Positions 1 to 8,773 of a DNA stretch of 38,349 nucleotides are shown here, in pieces (position 1 is the first letter of the stretch; each line of letters opens with the position of its first letter). The notes beneath the pieces were generated by a model, which did not search any database, had not been told where the DNA came from, and saw only the letters and a list, made by a program, of their open reading frames with translations. Location: contig NZ_JADKMA010000054.1 of NCBI RefSeq assembly GCF_017676365.1, forward strand, positions 1-38,349. The letters run 5' to 3'. The translations under genes and the position numbers were made by a program. The DNA is from Streptomyces oryzae. GTDB lineage: Bacteria > Actinomycetota > Actinomycetes > Streptomycetales > Streptomycetaceae.

Positions 1-11
1 GGGCCAGGGGT

Positions 12-2357
12 TCAGGGGGCGAGCGGATTGTCGAGGGTGACGTAGACGGACTGGGTGTCGACCGGGCCGACGAGTTCGTCCATGCCGTGCAGGCGGGTGA
101 GGAGGTTTGCCTTGCAGCGCAGCGTCGGGGAGTCGAGCAGCAGGGCGGGCAGCGGTGAGGAGGGCTTATCGCGGGCGGCGCTCTGCAGGAAGCGCCGGAA
201 AGCCGCGAGCAGCACCCGCTCGTCGGCGAGCTGCTGGGAGCCGAAGGCGCCGATGAGGCCCAGGACGTTGTTGATGCCCAAGTAGTAGGCGAAACGCTCG
301 TCGGTGACCTCGTCGGCGACGAAGGTGTCGCTCGCCAGGCCCAGCTGCGCTCGGGGGAGCCGACTGCTGAGCGCGTCCCGGTACGAGGCACGGAAGTAGT
401 AACCCTGGTTGTCCCGGTAACGCCCTCCCTGTGGCCAGCCATGTGCGTCCAGCAGTACGAGGGTGTTCTGCTGGTGTGCCTCCAGTGCGATGCCCCCGTG
501 CGCGTCCAGCCAGAGGATGGGGCGTACGACCGCGTCCAGATACCGCAGGAACCACTCGGCGGCCACGGCCCCCAACTGCCGCCTGGAGCGCTGGGCCAGC
601 GCATGGATGACGCGTGCGAGCCGGGAGCGCAGCAGAACGGGCGTGTCGGATCGGCCAGGCGGGCCGGAGGCATCGGACAGACCGGGCGGGCCTGGATCCG
701 GCGCGCAGTGGCCGGGCGCGGAATTGCCGGGTGCCGAATTGCCGGGTGCGGCGGCGAAGGGCGGCTCCGTGCCGGCCGCGAGTGGAAGGGGTGCCGTCAG
801 ACCGGCGAGGCAGACGGCGTCCTCCTCTTCGCCGAAAGGGTTGTGCCTGATCACGGTGTCGAAGCCGGGCAGCCGCCCCTCGCCGGGTACGTCGACGCCG
901 AGCCAGGCCGGATCCCGCACGATGTCGAAGCCCGGATGGGCGGCCCGCCAGGCGCGGCCCAGGTCTCCGCGGAGCAGCCGGTGCACCTCCACACCGCGCA
1001 GCAGTTCCTTGCGGAGGTTCTCACGGCGGGAGTTGGTGATGCGCAGCCCCACAGACAGTTTGAGCATTGCCGCGCTGCCGGGCCGGAAGACAGTGCGCAC
1101 CGAGGACGTCGGGCTCCAGCGCTCCCCGCACTGCCCCAGATCGTGCAACAGCCCCGTGTCCAGCAGTGCGCGGACAGCGGGACTGTGCCGTACCTCCCTG
1201 GCCTGCCAGGGGTGCAGGGGCAGTGGTACGCACTCCTCGGGAAGGCGTCCGGCCAGTGCCTGCCCGCTCAGGCGCAGCGCGAGTTGGGTGACCGGGACGG
1301 GCTTGCCCCGGTCCGTCCACGCCGAGTCCCCCGCCAATGCTGAACGGTGGACGGCCATCCAGTGCAACGGAAAGCTGCCACGCAGCTCGGGCGAGTAGAC
1401 GCTCTCTTCTGCGTCCGAGAACCCCTCGCGGCTCTTGGGGGTGGGGTGCAGTGGATGACCGAAAACCAGCGCCTGCTCCCCGTCGAGGAACGGGCTCGTG
1501 CCCGAAGGAGGCCGCGGGTGGTCACGGCGGTCGGCCAGAAAGCGGGCAGTGCGCTGTACGGAGTCGGCGACGCGTCCCACCAGTGCGGTGTTCTCCGCGG
1601 TGCTGCCCTCGTCCGCGCCGGCGTGGGCGGCGGCTTCGCTGCCAGCCGCGCCGAATCCGGCGGCCTCCTCGGCACTTCTGGCGGCGTGTTCGGCCTCACG
1701 GCCGATCAGTGCGGCGACCGCGACGGCTTGCAGTGGTGCGGCGAACCCGGGCGCTCCCTCCAGATGCGGCGGATCGAATCGGTGCCAGCCGACGGCCGAC
1801 CAGTGCCGTACCGGTACCAGCAGTGCGGTGCCGCTGGCGGGCAGCGGGATACGGAGCACCCCGTTCTGGGGGCGCGCGGGCGCCGTCTCGCGCACCCAGC
1901 AGCGCAACAGGTTCTCCAGCGCTGCGGCGTCGGCAGCGACGTGCGGGTCCGGGTGCTCCAGTGGGTCGCAGCCCAGCAGGATTTCGCGGAACCGCTGTGG
2001 TTCGCTGTGCCCCCGCGATGTGCGGTGATCAGGGGGCCTGCAGACCTCGGGCGACTCGTGCCGCTCGGCGGGTTCACCGTCCGCCGGTGCGGCACGGTAC
2101 TCGGCAACCGGTGCGGCATGGTGCCCGGCAGGTGTGCAGATATCGGGCGAACCGGTGTGCTCAGGGTGTTCCAGGACCTCTGCCGGTTCATGGGACTCCG
2201 AAGGTTTCCAGGCCGGCTGTGCCTGGCGCTGCTCCGGGGGTTCGCGGTGCTGCGTGGCGATGCGCCGCTCCTGTTGCGGCACCGTCGGTTCGATCAGGTC
2301 AGCGGGCCTCCGACGGGCCGGGTCCTTCGGCTCGTCGGCTCCGGAGCGCGCGGTCAC
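12..2357 (-). CDS. NIS siderophore synthetase (IucA/IucC family)
   Basis: ATP-dependent synthetase that condenses a carboxylate (citrate, succinate or similar) with an amine or hydroxylamine to build a hydroxamate-type siderophore in the cytoplasm. Family motifs are clear: HPLHPTPKSREGF at residues 301-313, LHPWQ at 381-385, TSSVRTVF at 418-425, KLSVGLRITN at 433-442 and EAHQQN at 626-631, followed by a C-terminal FhuF-like part. The GTG start is supported by AAGGAG six bases upstream. That makes the protein 781 residues, longer than the usual ~600, because residues 1 to about 130 are a Pro/Glu/His-rich, probably disordered extension. A low-complexity insert with NSAPG repeats lies at about 537-571. 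The gene ends at the window edge; in S. coelicolor I recall a NIS cluster next to hflX, so partners probably lie to the left. No iron box (DmdR1/IdeR type) is visible upstream. The family is certain; the product is unknown. Confidence 0.9.
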   Translation of the reverse strand: MTARSGADEPKDPARRRPADLIEPTVPQQERRIATQHREPPEQRQAQPAWKPSESHEPAEVLEHPEHTGSPDICTPAGHHAAPVAEYRAAPADGEPAERHESPEVCRPPDHRTSRGHSEPQRFREILLGCDPLEHPDPHVAADAAALENLLRCWVRETAPARPQNGVLRIPLPASGTALLVPVRHWSAVGWHRFDPPHLEGAPGFAAPLQAVAVAALIGREAEHAARSAEEAAGFGAAGSEAAAHAGADEGSTAENTALVGRVADSVQRTARFLADRRDHPRPPSGTSPFLDGEQALVFGHPLHPTPKSREGFSDAEESVYSPELRGSFPLHWMAVHRSALAGDSAWTDRGKPVPVTQLALRLSGQALAGRLPEECVPLPLHPWQAREVRHSPAVRALLDTGLLHDLGQCGERWSPTSSVRTVFRPGSAAMLKLSVGLRITNSRRENLRKELLRGVEVHRLLRGDLGRAWRAAHPGFDIVRDPAWLGVDVPGEGRLPGFDTVIRHNPFGEEEDAVCLAGLTAPLPLAAGTEPPFAAAPGNSAPGNSAPGHCAPDPGPPGLSDASGPPGRSDTPVLLRSRLARVIHALAQRSRRQLGAVAAEWFLRYLDAVVRPILWLDAHGGIALEAHQQNTLVLLDAHGWPQGGRYRDNQGYYFRASYRDALSSRLPRAQLGLASDTFVADEVTDERFAYYLGINNVLGLIGAFGSQQLADERVLLAAFRRFLQSAARDKPSSPLPALLLDSPTLRCKANLLTRLHGMDELVGPVDTQSVYVTLDNPLAP

Positions 2358-2649
2358 TGAGGTCTCCTTGGCTGGTGTCGACTGGGCGCGCTGGGCAGCG
2401 AGCCACTGTCCCCCATAGGCCTCAACGAGGTGAACGACCCCGGATCACGGGCTCGTTGAAGATCCCTCTCCGGTTGCGGCGGAATACGGAGCAATCCGGG
2501 GGCGCGCTGCGACCGCGTGTGCGCTGGGGGAACCGCGGACCCTGGTGTGCCCGTCCCGAACACCACCGGGCATAGTGGGGGGCCGCCCCGCCCCGGCGAG
2601 GTGCATGACAAGTCAAAAGGCACGAGATCCATTCAGGGGGAGTTCAGCG
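2358..2649. other. Divergent intergenic region with 8-bp inverted repeat
   Basis: This 292-bp gap separates the siderophore synthetase from the first protease, so it should hold promoters for both. It contains an inverted repeat, TCAACGAG at 2422-2429 and CTCGTTGA at 2452-2459, with a 22-base spacer, which could be an operator or a weak hairpin. A GGGGGAG ribosome-binding site precedes the protease ATG. I see no convincing iron box and no extra gene. Confidence 0.4.
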
Positions 2650-3873
2650 ATGCCATCGATAGCCAGGTCCGCGCGGCGCCGTCCGGCGCTGGCCGCGGCA
2701 GCGGTCGCCGCCGTGCTGGCGGTCACCGCTACGGCCTGCGGCCCGGAGGACGACAAGGCGGACGACAAGCCCAGCCCCGCTGCCTCCCAGGAGAAGAAGA
2801 GCCGGGACCTGAAGAAGGACCTGGGGCTCCCTGACGACCTCCCGAAGGATCTGCCGACGTCCCTGGACGACCTGGACGCCTGGAAGAAGGGCGCCTGGAA
2901 GAACTGGGACCGGGACAAGTGGGTGAAGGAGGCCAAGCACTTCTTCAACCCGATCATCCGCGACCTGTGGGACCCGGACCGGATGAAGGACGCGGACGGC
3001 AACGACCGCAAGGTCGACGACTCCGACATCGACGACAAGCCCAGCGGCGGCAGCAACGGCACCGGTGAGGACGAGGGCGTCACCGATCCGACACCGAAGG
3101 CGGTCAAGGCCGCGGCGGTCAAGACGCCGTACACCAAGGACGACCTGCCCGTCGGCAAGGTCTTCATGGACACCCCGAAGGGTGCCATGGTCTGCTCCGG
3201 CTCCGTCCTCAAGGACCCGCGCCACCCGGGCAAGTCCAACCTGGTCGCCACCGCAGGGCACTGTGTGCACGGCGGCGCGGGCAAGGGCTGGTACCGCAAC
3301 GTGGTCTTCGTGCCCGACTACAACCCCAAGGGCATGTCCAACCAGCAGCTCGCGAAGGCAGCCAAGAGCGACGTCGCCCCCGACGGCATCTGGTGGGCCA
3401 AGCGCGCCCGTACGACCAAGCACTGGATCGACAACGGAGCCGAGCGCGGCGGCAAGGGCGCCCAGCAGGACTTCGCGGTTCTCCAGGTACAGCCCGAGAA
3501 CAAGAGCTCCGGCCCGTCGCTGGAGGAGAAGGCAGGCGGCGCTGTCCAGCCCGCCTTCAACACTCCCCGGGTCAAGTCGATCAAGAGCCTCAGCGCCGTG
3601 GGCTACCCGGCGGCACCGCCCTTCGACGGCGCCAGGATGTACCGCTGCTCCGACAAGCCGGGCCGCCTCACGATCGACCCGGCGCAGCCCACCATGTACC
3701 GCATCGGCTGCACCATGACGGGCGGTTCGTCCGGCGGCCCCTGGCTCGACGCCTCCGGCACCCGGCTGCTCTCGGTGACCTCGATCGGCCCGATCACCGC
3801 CGACTGGCTGGCCGGCGCCCGCCTCGGCAAGGAGGCCAAGGCCGTCTTCGACGCGGTCAGCAAGGAGAGCTGA
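2650..3873 (+). CDS. Trypsin-like serine protease lipoprotein, paralogue 1
   Basis: A secreted, probably membrane-anchored serine endopeptidase of 407 residues. The N-terminus is a lipoprotein signal: Arg-rich start, hydrophobic stretch and lipobox VTATAC with Cys30 as the lipidation site. Residues 60-112 form a charged, Trp-rich segment (KDLPTS, GAWKNWD, WVKEAK, NP) also present in the next gene. The chymotrypsin-fold domain runs from about 165 to the end, with His204 in TAGHC, Asp274 in QDFAVL and Ser361 in GGSSGGP, so the triad is complete. The ATG at 2650 was chosen over an upstream in-frame start because a GGGGGAG ribosome-binding site sits just before it and the signal peptide begins there. 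The paralogue follows 69 bp downstream, probably in one transcript. The substrate is unknown. Confidence 0.9.
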   Translation: MPSIARSARRRPALAAAAVAAVLAVTATACGPEDDKADDKPSPAASQEKKSRDLKKDLGLPDDLPKDLPTSLDDLDAWKKGAWKNWDRDKWVKEAKHFFNPIIRDLWDPDRMKDADGNDRKVDDSDIDDKPSGGSNGTGEDEGVTDPTPKAVKAAAVKTPYTKDDLPVGKVFMDTPKGAMVCSGSVLKDPRHPGKSNLVATAGHCVHGGAGKGWYRNVVFVPDYNPKGMSNQQLAKAAKSDVAPDGIWWAKRARTTKHWIDNGAERGGKGAQQDFAVLQVQPENKSSGPSLEEKAGGAVQPAFNTPRVKSIKSLSAVGYPAAPPFDGARMYRCSDKPGRLTIDPAQPTMYRIGCTMTGGSSGGPWLDASGTRLLSVTSIGPITADWLAGARLGKEAKAVFDAVSKES

Positions 3874-3942
3874 GCGCGGATGCGGGCCAAGTACCGTGCG
3901 GACGCGCGCTTCTCGTACGACTCATCAGGGGGACCTCGAACC

Positions 3943-5145
3943 ATGTCACGTATACGCAGCACCGGACGCGGGCGTCCGGTCCTGGTCACGGCGGCGCTCG
4001 CCGCCACCCTCGCTCTGACCGCCACAGCCTGCACCGGCGACGACGACGGCAAGAAGAAGACGGACGCCAAGCCTGCCGCTTCCGAGGGTGCGCAGGACTC
4101 CGGTGGCGGCAAGGACCAGATCGGTATCCCCGACAAGCTGCCGAAGGACCTTCCCACGTCGATGAAGGACCTCGACAAGTGGAAGAACGGCGCCTGGAAG
4201 AACTGGGACAAGGACCAGTGGGTGCGTGAGGCCAAGGACTTCGTCAACCCCTACATCAAGGGCCACTGGGACCTGGGGCGGATGAAGAAGGCCGAGGACA
4301 ACGAGAAGAAGGTCCCCAAGAACGTCGAGAGCACCTCAGGTGCCGCCAACACCGCGGAGCCGCGCCCGGTCAAGGCGGACGCCGTGAAGACGCCGTACAC
4401 CCGGAACGCGGCTCCCGCGGGCAAGGTCTTCATGGACACCCCCGAGGGCCCGATGGTCTGCTCCGGCACGGTCATCAAGGACCCGCGCCACCCGGGCAAG
4501 TCCAACCTGGTCGCCACCGCAGGACACTGCGTCCACTCCGGCAGGAGCGGCGGCTGGCTGCGCAACATCACCTTCATCCCGGCCTTCAACGACAAGGGCC
4601 GCTCCATGCCGGCGGTCAACAGCGCCCCGCCGCAGGAGGTCGCTCCGTACGGCGAGTGGTGGGTGAAGTGGGCCCAGACCAGCAACTACTGGATCCAGAA
4701 GGGCGCCAAGTCCGGGGGCGGCGGCTCCCAGCAGGACTTCGCCGTGCTGCGCGTCGAGCCGGTGAACAAGTCCGGCAAGTCGCTGGAGGAGACCGTCGGC
4801 AACGCCATCAAGGTCAACTTCCACGCGCCCTCGTCGTCCCGGATCCGGGGCGTCAGCAACTACGGCTACCCTGCGGCACCGCCCTTCGACGGCGCCAGGA
4901 TGTACTCCTGCACCGACCGCCCGGGCGCACTGACGATCGACCCGTCGCAGCCCGCGCTGTACCGCATCGGCTGCACCATGACCGGTGGTTCCTCGGGCGG
5001 CGCCTGGCTGATCAAGGGCGCGGGCGGCAAGCCCGAGCTGATCTCCGTCAACTCGATCGGCCCGCACCCGGCCACCTGGCTCGCCGGACCGCGACTGGGC
5101 CCGACGGCCAAGGCGGTCTTCGACGCCGCCAGCCAGAAGGGCTGA
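3943..5145 (+). CDS. Trypsin-like serine protease lipoprotein, paralogue 2
   Basis: A second secreted serine protease of 400 residues, clearly a tandem duplicate of the preceding gene. It has the same layout: lipobox LTATAC with Cys30, the KDLPTS/GAWKNWD/WVREAK segment at about 68-105, and a catalytic domain with His195 in TAGHC, Asp265 in QDFAVL and Ser351 in GGSSGGA. The catalytic regions share long identical runs (for example TPYT, KVFMDTP, DPRHPGKSNLVATAGHC and AAPPFDGARMY), while the linker between the Trp-rich segment and protease domain differs. The ATG at 3943 is preceded by an AGGGGGA ribosome-binding site; the longer in-frame extension upstream has no signal-peptide character. A strong terminator follows 22 bp after the stop. 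Both copies look active, so the pair may act on different partners. Confidence 0.9.
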   Translation: MSRIRSTGRGRPVLVTAALAATLALTATACTGDDDGKKKTDAKPAASEGAQDSGGGKDQIGIPDKLPKDLPTSMKDLDKWKNGAWKNWDKDQWVREAKDFVNPYIKGHWDLGRMKKAEDNEKKVPKNVESTSGAANTAEPRPVKADAVKTPYTRNAAPAGKVFMDTPEGPMVCSGTVIKDPRHPGKSNLVATAGHCVHSGRSGGWLRNITFIPAFNDKGRSMPAVNSAPPQEVAPYGEWWVKWAQTSNYWIQKGAKSGGGGSQQDFAVLRVEPVNKSGKSLEETVGNAIKVNFHAPSSSRIRGVSNYGYPAAPPFDGARMYSCTDRPGALTIDPSQPALYRIGCTMTGGSSGGAWLIKGAGGKPELISVNSIGPHPATWLAGPRLGPTAKAVFDAASQKG

Positions 5146-5167
5146 CGGGCACACCGCAGCGACGCTG

Positions 5168-5214
5168 ACAAAGGGTCCGTCCCTCCCGGTCTCCGGGAGG
5201 GACGGACCCTTTGT
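5168..5214. terminator. Perfect 22-bp hairpin, bidirectional terminator
   Basis: Arms at 5168-5189 and 5193-5214 are perfectly complementary over 22 bp around a 3-base loop (TCT). The outer part of the stem (ACAAAGGG and CCCTTTGT) gives a short A run on one side and T run on the other. It lies between the convergent protease and hflX genes, so it probably ends transcription from both sides. Confidence 0.85.
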
Positions 5215-5297
5215 GCGGTTGCCTTGTTTGCAGTTGACTTGCCTGCTGTTGCACTGGCCGCGGCTGCCCTGGAGGGGTTCCGGCGGCCGTCCGTGGC

Positions 5298-6797
5298 CTA
5301 CGGCTGGGCGGCCAGCGGCTGGAAAGCCCGCAGTTCGGCGGCGAGTTCCTCGTGCACCCGGGCCTTGAGCAAGGTGCCCTGTTCGAGGTGTTCCTCGGAA
5401 AGGACCTCGCCCTGGCTGTGCACCCTGGAGACCAGCTTGCCCTCGGTGTAGGGAAGCAGTACCTCCAGCTCGACGGAGGGGCGCGGCAGCTCGTTGTCGA
5501 TCAGCTCCCGCAGCTGTTCGACGCCCTGCCCGGTGCGGGCGGAGACGACCAGTGCGTGCTTCTCGCTCCGCAGCAGCCGCTGCAGGACCAGCGGGTCGGC
5601 CGCGTCCGCCTTGTTGACCACCACGATCTCGGGCACATCGGCGGCGCCCACATCGCGGATGACCTCGCGCACGGCGGCGAGCTGCTCCTCCGGTGCGGGA
5701 TGCGCGCCGTCCACCACGTGGAGGATCAGGTCGGCGTCACCGACCTCCTCCATGGTGGAACGGAACGCCTCCACCAGGTGGTGCGGAAGGTGCCGCACGA
5801 AGCCGACGGTGTCGGCCAGCGTGTAAGCCCTGCCGCTGGGGGTCTCGGCCTTGCGCACGGTCGGGTCCAGGGTGGCGAACAGCGCGTTCTCCACCAGGAC
5901 GCCCGCCCCTGTGAGCCGGTTGAGCAGCGAGGACTTGCCCGCGTTGGTGTATCCGGCGATCGCGACCGAGGGCACCTTGTTGCGCCTGCGGTCCTGCCGC
6001 TGCACCTCGCGGCCGGTCTTCATCTCCGCGATTTCCCGGCGCATCTTCGCCATCTTCTCGCGGATCCGCCGCCGGTCCGTCTCGATCTTGGTCTCACCGG
6101 GACCACGGGTCGCCATCCCGCCGCCCGCCGAACCGGAGCCACCGCCACCCATCTGCCGGGAGAGCGACTGGCCCCAGCCGCGCAGCCTGGGGAGCATGTA
6201 GTTCATCTGTGCCAGCGACACCTGAGCCTTGCCCTCACGGGACTTGGCGTGCTGCGCGAAGATGTCGAGGATCAGGGCCGTGCGGTCGACGACCTTGACC
6301 TTGACGACGTCCTCGAGATGAATGAGCTGGCCAGGTGTCAGCTCACCGTCGCACACGACAGTGTCCGCACCCGTCTCCAGGACGATGTCCCGCAGCTCGG
6401 CGGCCTTGCCGGAGCCGATGTAGGTGGCAGCGTCGGGCTTGTCGCGGCGCTGGATGACACCGTCGAGTACCACAGCCCCTGCCGTCTCGGCGAGGGCCGC
6501 CAGCTCCGCGAGGGAGTTCTCGGCGTCGTCCGCCGTACCGGAGGTCCAGACGCCGACCAGCACGACGCGCTCCAGGCGCAGCTGCCGGTACTCAACCTCT
6601 GTGACGTCCTCCAGCTCGGTGGAGAGACCGGCCACTCGCCGCAGCGCCGCCCGGTCGGAGCGGTCGAGCTGATCACCGTCACGGTTCTCGTCGAACGTGT
6701 GACTAAGAGCGACGTCCTCTTCCATCAGGGCGCCGGCTCGGCGGTTCGTCTTGGCGAGGCGCTGGCCGTTCTGTGGAAGGGAAGAGGAGTGGGTCAA
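5298..6797 (-). CDS. hflX: GTPase HflX, ribosome-associated
   Basis: HflX is a GTPase that binds the 50S subunit and splits or rescues stalled ribosomes, notably under stress. The protein shows the HflX N-terminal domain (TYIGSGKAAEL, the GSGK-type motif), a coiled linker rich in Arg/Lys (RRRIREKMAKMRREI), then the G domain with GYTNAGKSSLLNRL (G1), DTVGFVRHLP (G3) and VVNKAD (G4). I place the start at the TTG at 6797 because AAGGA lies five bases upstream and the resulting N-terminus (THSSSLPQNGQRLAKT) resembles other streptomycete HflX proteins, giving 499 residues. An ATG at 6724 is the alternative. It lies downstream of the M1 peptidase gene with a 245-bp gap, so it probably has its own promoter. 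Confidence 0.93.
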   Translation of the reverse strand: MTHSSSLPQNGQRLAKTNRRAGALMEEDVALSHTFDENRDGDQLDRSDRAALRRVAGLSTELEDVTEVEYRQLRLERVVLVGVWTSGTADDAENSLAELAALAETAGAVVLDGVIQRRDKPDAATYIGSGKAAELRDIVLETGADTVVCDGELTPGQLIHLEDVVKVKVVDRTALILDIFAQHAKSREGKAQVSLAQMNYMLPRLRGWGQSLSRQMGGGGSGSAGGGMATRGPGETKIETDRRRIREKMAKMRREIAEMKTGREVQRQDRRRNKVPSVAIAGYTNAGKSSLLNRLTGAGVLVENALFATLDPTVRKAETPSGRAYTLADTVGFVRHLPHHLVEAFRSTMEEVGDADLILHVVDGAHPAPEEQLAAVREVIRDVGAADVPEIVVVNKADAADPLVLQRLLRSEKHALVVSARTGQGVEQLRELIDNELPRPSVELEVLLPYTEGKLVSRVHSQGEVLSEEHLEQGTLLKARVHEELAAELRAFQPLAAQP

Positions 6798-7042
6798 GTG
6801 GATCCTTAAGGTCGAGGGAAGCTTACGTACCGCACAACGCCCGGACTGCGGGGAAGATTCCCCCGGCTCCGGGCCAGGTCCCTGCGGACCACGGCTCCGG
6901 TGCCGCCGGGCCGCGCGGCCACAAGGATGGTCGCACGGCGCAGCGACGCCGTCACCCGTATTTGCCGTCACTCCCGGGTCGCCAGGGCGCCCCTTGGGGG
7001 ACGTTTCCGGCAGCCGCCACCGCACCGGGACTCAGGGACGGA

Positions 7043-8632
7043 CTACGGACGGTGACCGCTTTCGACCGACCGGGCCGCGCTCGGTCCCGCCTTGCCCGGC
7101 CGGCTCGTGGCCTGCTTCTTCTGGGTCCAGTCCGGGTGTCCCGGCATGGGAGGGGTGGTCTTGCCGTAGAGCCACTTCTTCAGGAAGGCGCTCTGGTCCT
7201 TACCGGAGATCTCACTCGCCAGGGCGATGAAGTCGGCGGTGGTGGCGCTGGAGTCGCGGTAGCGGCGCGGCCAGGCGCGCTCCAGCCGGGCGAATGCCTC
7301 CTTGCCGATCCGCTCACGCAGCGCGTAGAGCACGACAGCGGAGCCGTTGTAGACGATAGGGCTGAACAACTGGATCTTCCCGCTCTTCCGGGCGGGGAGC
7401 AGCGCGGCAGGAGGCCCGTAGCGCTTCCGCCAGGCGTCGGACTGCTCGTACGAGGCGCGCGCCCGCTCCTCCACGGAGAAGCCGCCTCGCTCGGCGGCGT
7501 AGGCCCACTCGTACCAGCTCGCGTGGCCCTCGTTCAGCCAGAGGTCGGTCCACCGGCGCGGGGAGACGCTGTCGCCGTACCACTGGTGCGCCAATTCGTG
7601 CACCATCAGTGACTCCCTGTACCAGTCCGGGTACTTACGGGAGGTGAGCAGTTCGCTCTCGAAGAGCGAGAGTGTCTGCGTCTCCAGCTCGAAGCCAGTG
7701 GCCACTTCGGCGGCCAGCAGCCCGTAGTTCTCGAACGGGTACTCCCCCGCACGCCGCTCCATCCAGGCGATCTGGCGGGACGTCTCGTTCAGTGCGGGCT
7801 CCAGTGCCTCGCGCTTCCCGACCGGCACGACGTGGCGCAGCGGCAGCCCATGGGGGCCCGTCGAGCGCACGACAGTGGAGCGGCCGATCGACACCTGGGC
7901 CAGCTCGGTGGCCATGGGGTGGCCCATCCGGTAGGTCCAGACGGTGTCCTTCCCCGCGCGGGACCGCCCGGCCGGAAGCCCGCCCGCCACGGCGGTCAGC
8001 CCGCGCGGCGCCCGCACCCTGAAGGTGAACATGGCCTTGTCCGCCGGGTGGTCGTTGGCGGGGAACACGCGGTGCGCCGCATCGGCCTGGTTGGCCATCG
8101 CCAGACCGTCCTTGGTTCGTACCCAGCCGCCGTTCTTGATGGTGGGATCGCTGGTGTGCCGGACTTCGACGTGCAGCCAGGCGCCGTCCCGCAGCCGGTT
8201 CCGCGGGGTGACCACCAGATCCTCGCCCACTCGCGCGTGCTCGGCAGGCTGTCCGTTGACCTCGACGGAGCGGACGTCGCCGCCCGCGAAGTCCAGATTG
8301 AACCGCTCCATGGGTCCGGCGGTGACCCGCGCGTCGATGACGGTCCTGGCGGTCAGCGGCTTGCTGTTGTCACCGCTGTAGTCGAACGAGAGGTCGTACG
8401 CACGCACGTCGTACCCGGGGTTGCCCAGGTGCGGGAAGAGGTGGTCGCCGATACCGGCGGCCCGGGGCGCGGGGAGCGCGGCGCCGACCAGGGCGAGGGC
8501 CGTGACGGAGACCGTACCGGCGATCGCTCCGCGCCGTCCGGCGCGTGAGCGGGGAGAGCCGGTGTACGTGCGGGAGAGGGCGGTGCCCGAGCGGAGGAAG
8601 GCGGTGCGGGCTGCGAGGGCTGTGAGGGCCAT
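7043..8632 (-). CDS. Secreted M1-family zinc metallopeptidase
   Basis: An exported zinc peptidase of the gluzincin M1 (aminopeptidase N) family, 529 residues. The N-terminus has a twin-basic, hydrophobic signal-like region (residues about 30-59, ending in Ala-rich sequence). The beta-sandwich N-domain follows, then the substrate motif GFELETQT at 313-320 in the place of GxMEN, and the zinc site HELAH at 345-349 with the third ligand Glu368 in NEGHAS. A Tyr in the downstream catalytic region and the C-terminal helical part are present but short, as in the small bacterial M1 proteins. It is the third gene of the minus-strand run after rshA, with a 141-bp gap. The substrate is unknown; generic peptide scavenging outside the cell is the likely role. 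Confidence 0.9.
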   Translation of the reverse strand: MALTALAARTAFLRSGTALSRTYTGSPRSRAGRRGAIAGTVSVTALALVGAALPAPRAAGIGDHLFPHLGNPGYDVRAYDLSFDYSGDNSKPLTARTVIDARVTAGPMERFNLDFAGGDVRSVEVNGQPAEHARVGEDLVVTPRNRLRDGAWLHVEVRHTSDPTIKNGGWVRTKDGLAMANQADAAHRVFPANDHPADKAMFTFRVRAPRGLTAVAGGLPAGRSRAGKDTVWTYRMGHPMATELAQVSIGRSTVVRSTGPHGLPLRHVVPVGKREALEPALNETSRQIAWMERRAGEYPFENYGLLAAEVATGFELETQTLSLFESELLTSRKYPDWYRESLMVHELAHQWYGDSVSPRRWTDLWLNEGHASWYEWAYAAERGGFSVEERARASYEQSDAWRKRYGPPAALLPARKSGKIQLFSPIVYNGSAVVLYALRERIGKEAFARLERAWPRRYRDSSATTADFIALASEISGKDQSAFLKKWLYGKTTPPMPGHPDWTQKKQATSRPGKAGPSAARSVESGHRP

Positions 8633-8773
8633 GGGTCATCGCTACCAGCGGCTACGGCCGGCGGTGACCCCGTCCTGGCTCGTCCACCCGAAAGGGGACG
8701 TGCGGCGCCTCCGCCCGCTCGGCACCAGTACCCCACCGAGCTGACAGCCGCTCGGTTCCAAGTGGACGGTCCG

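Noticed and set aside
2430..2450. GTTCACC on the minus strand as a PHO box for the siderophore gene
   Set aside because: Only one 11-bp half unit fits; the neighbouring unit does not match the direct repeat.
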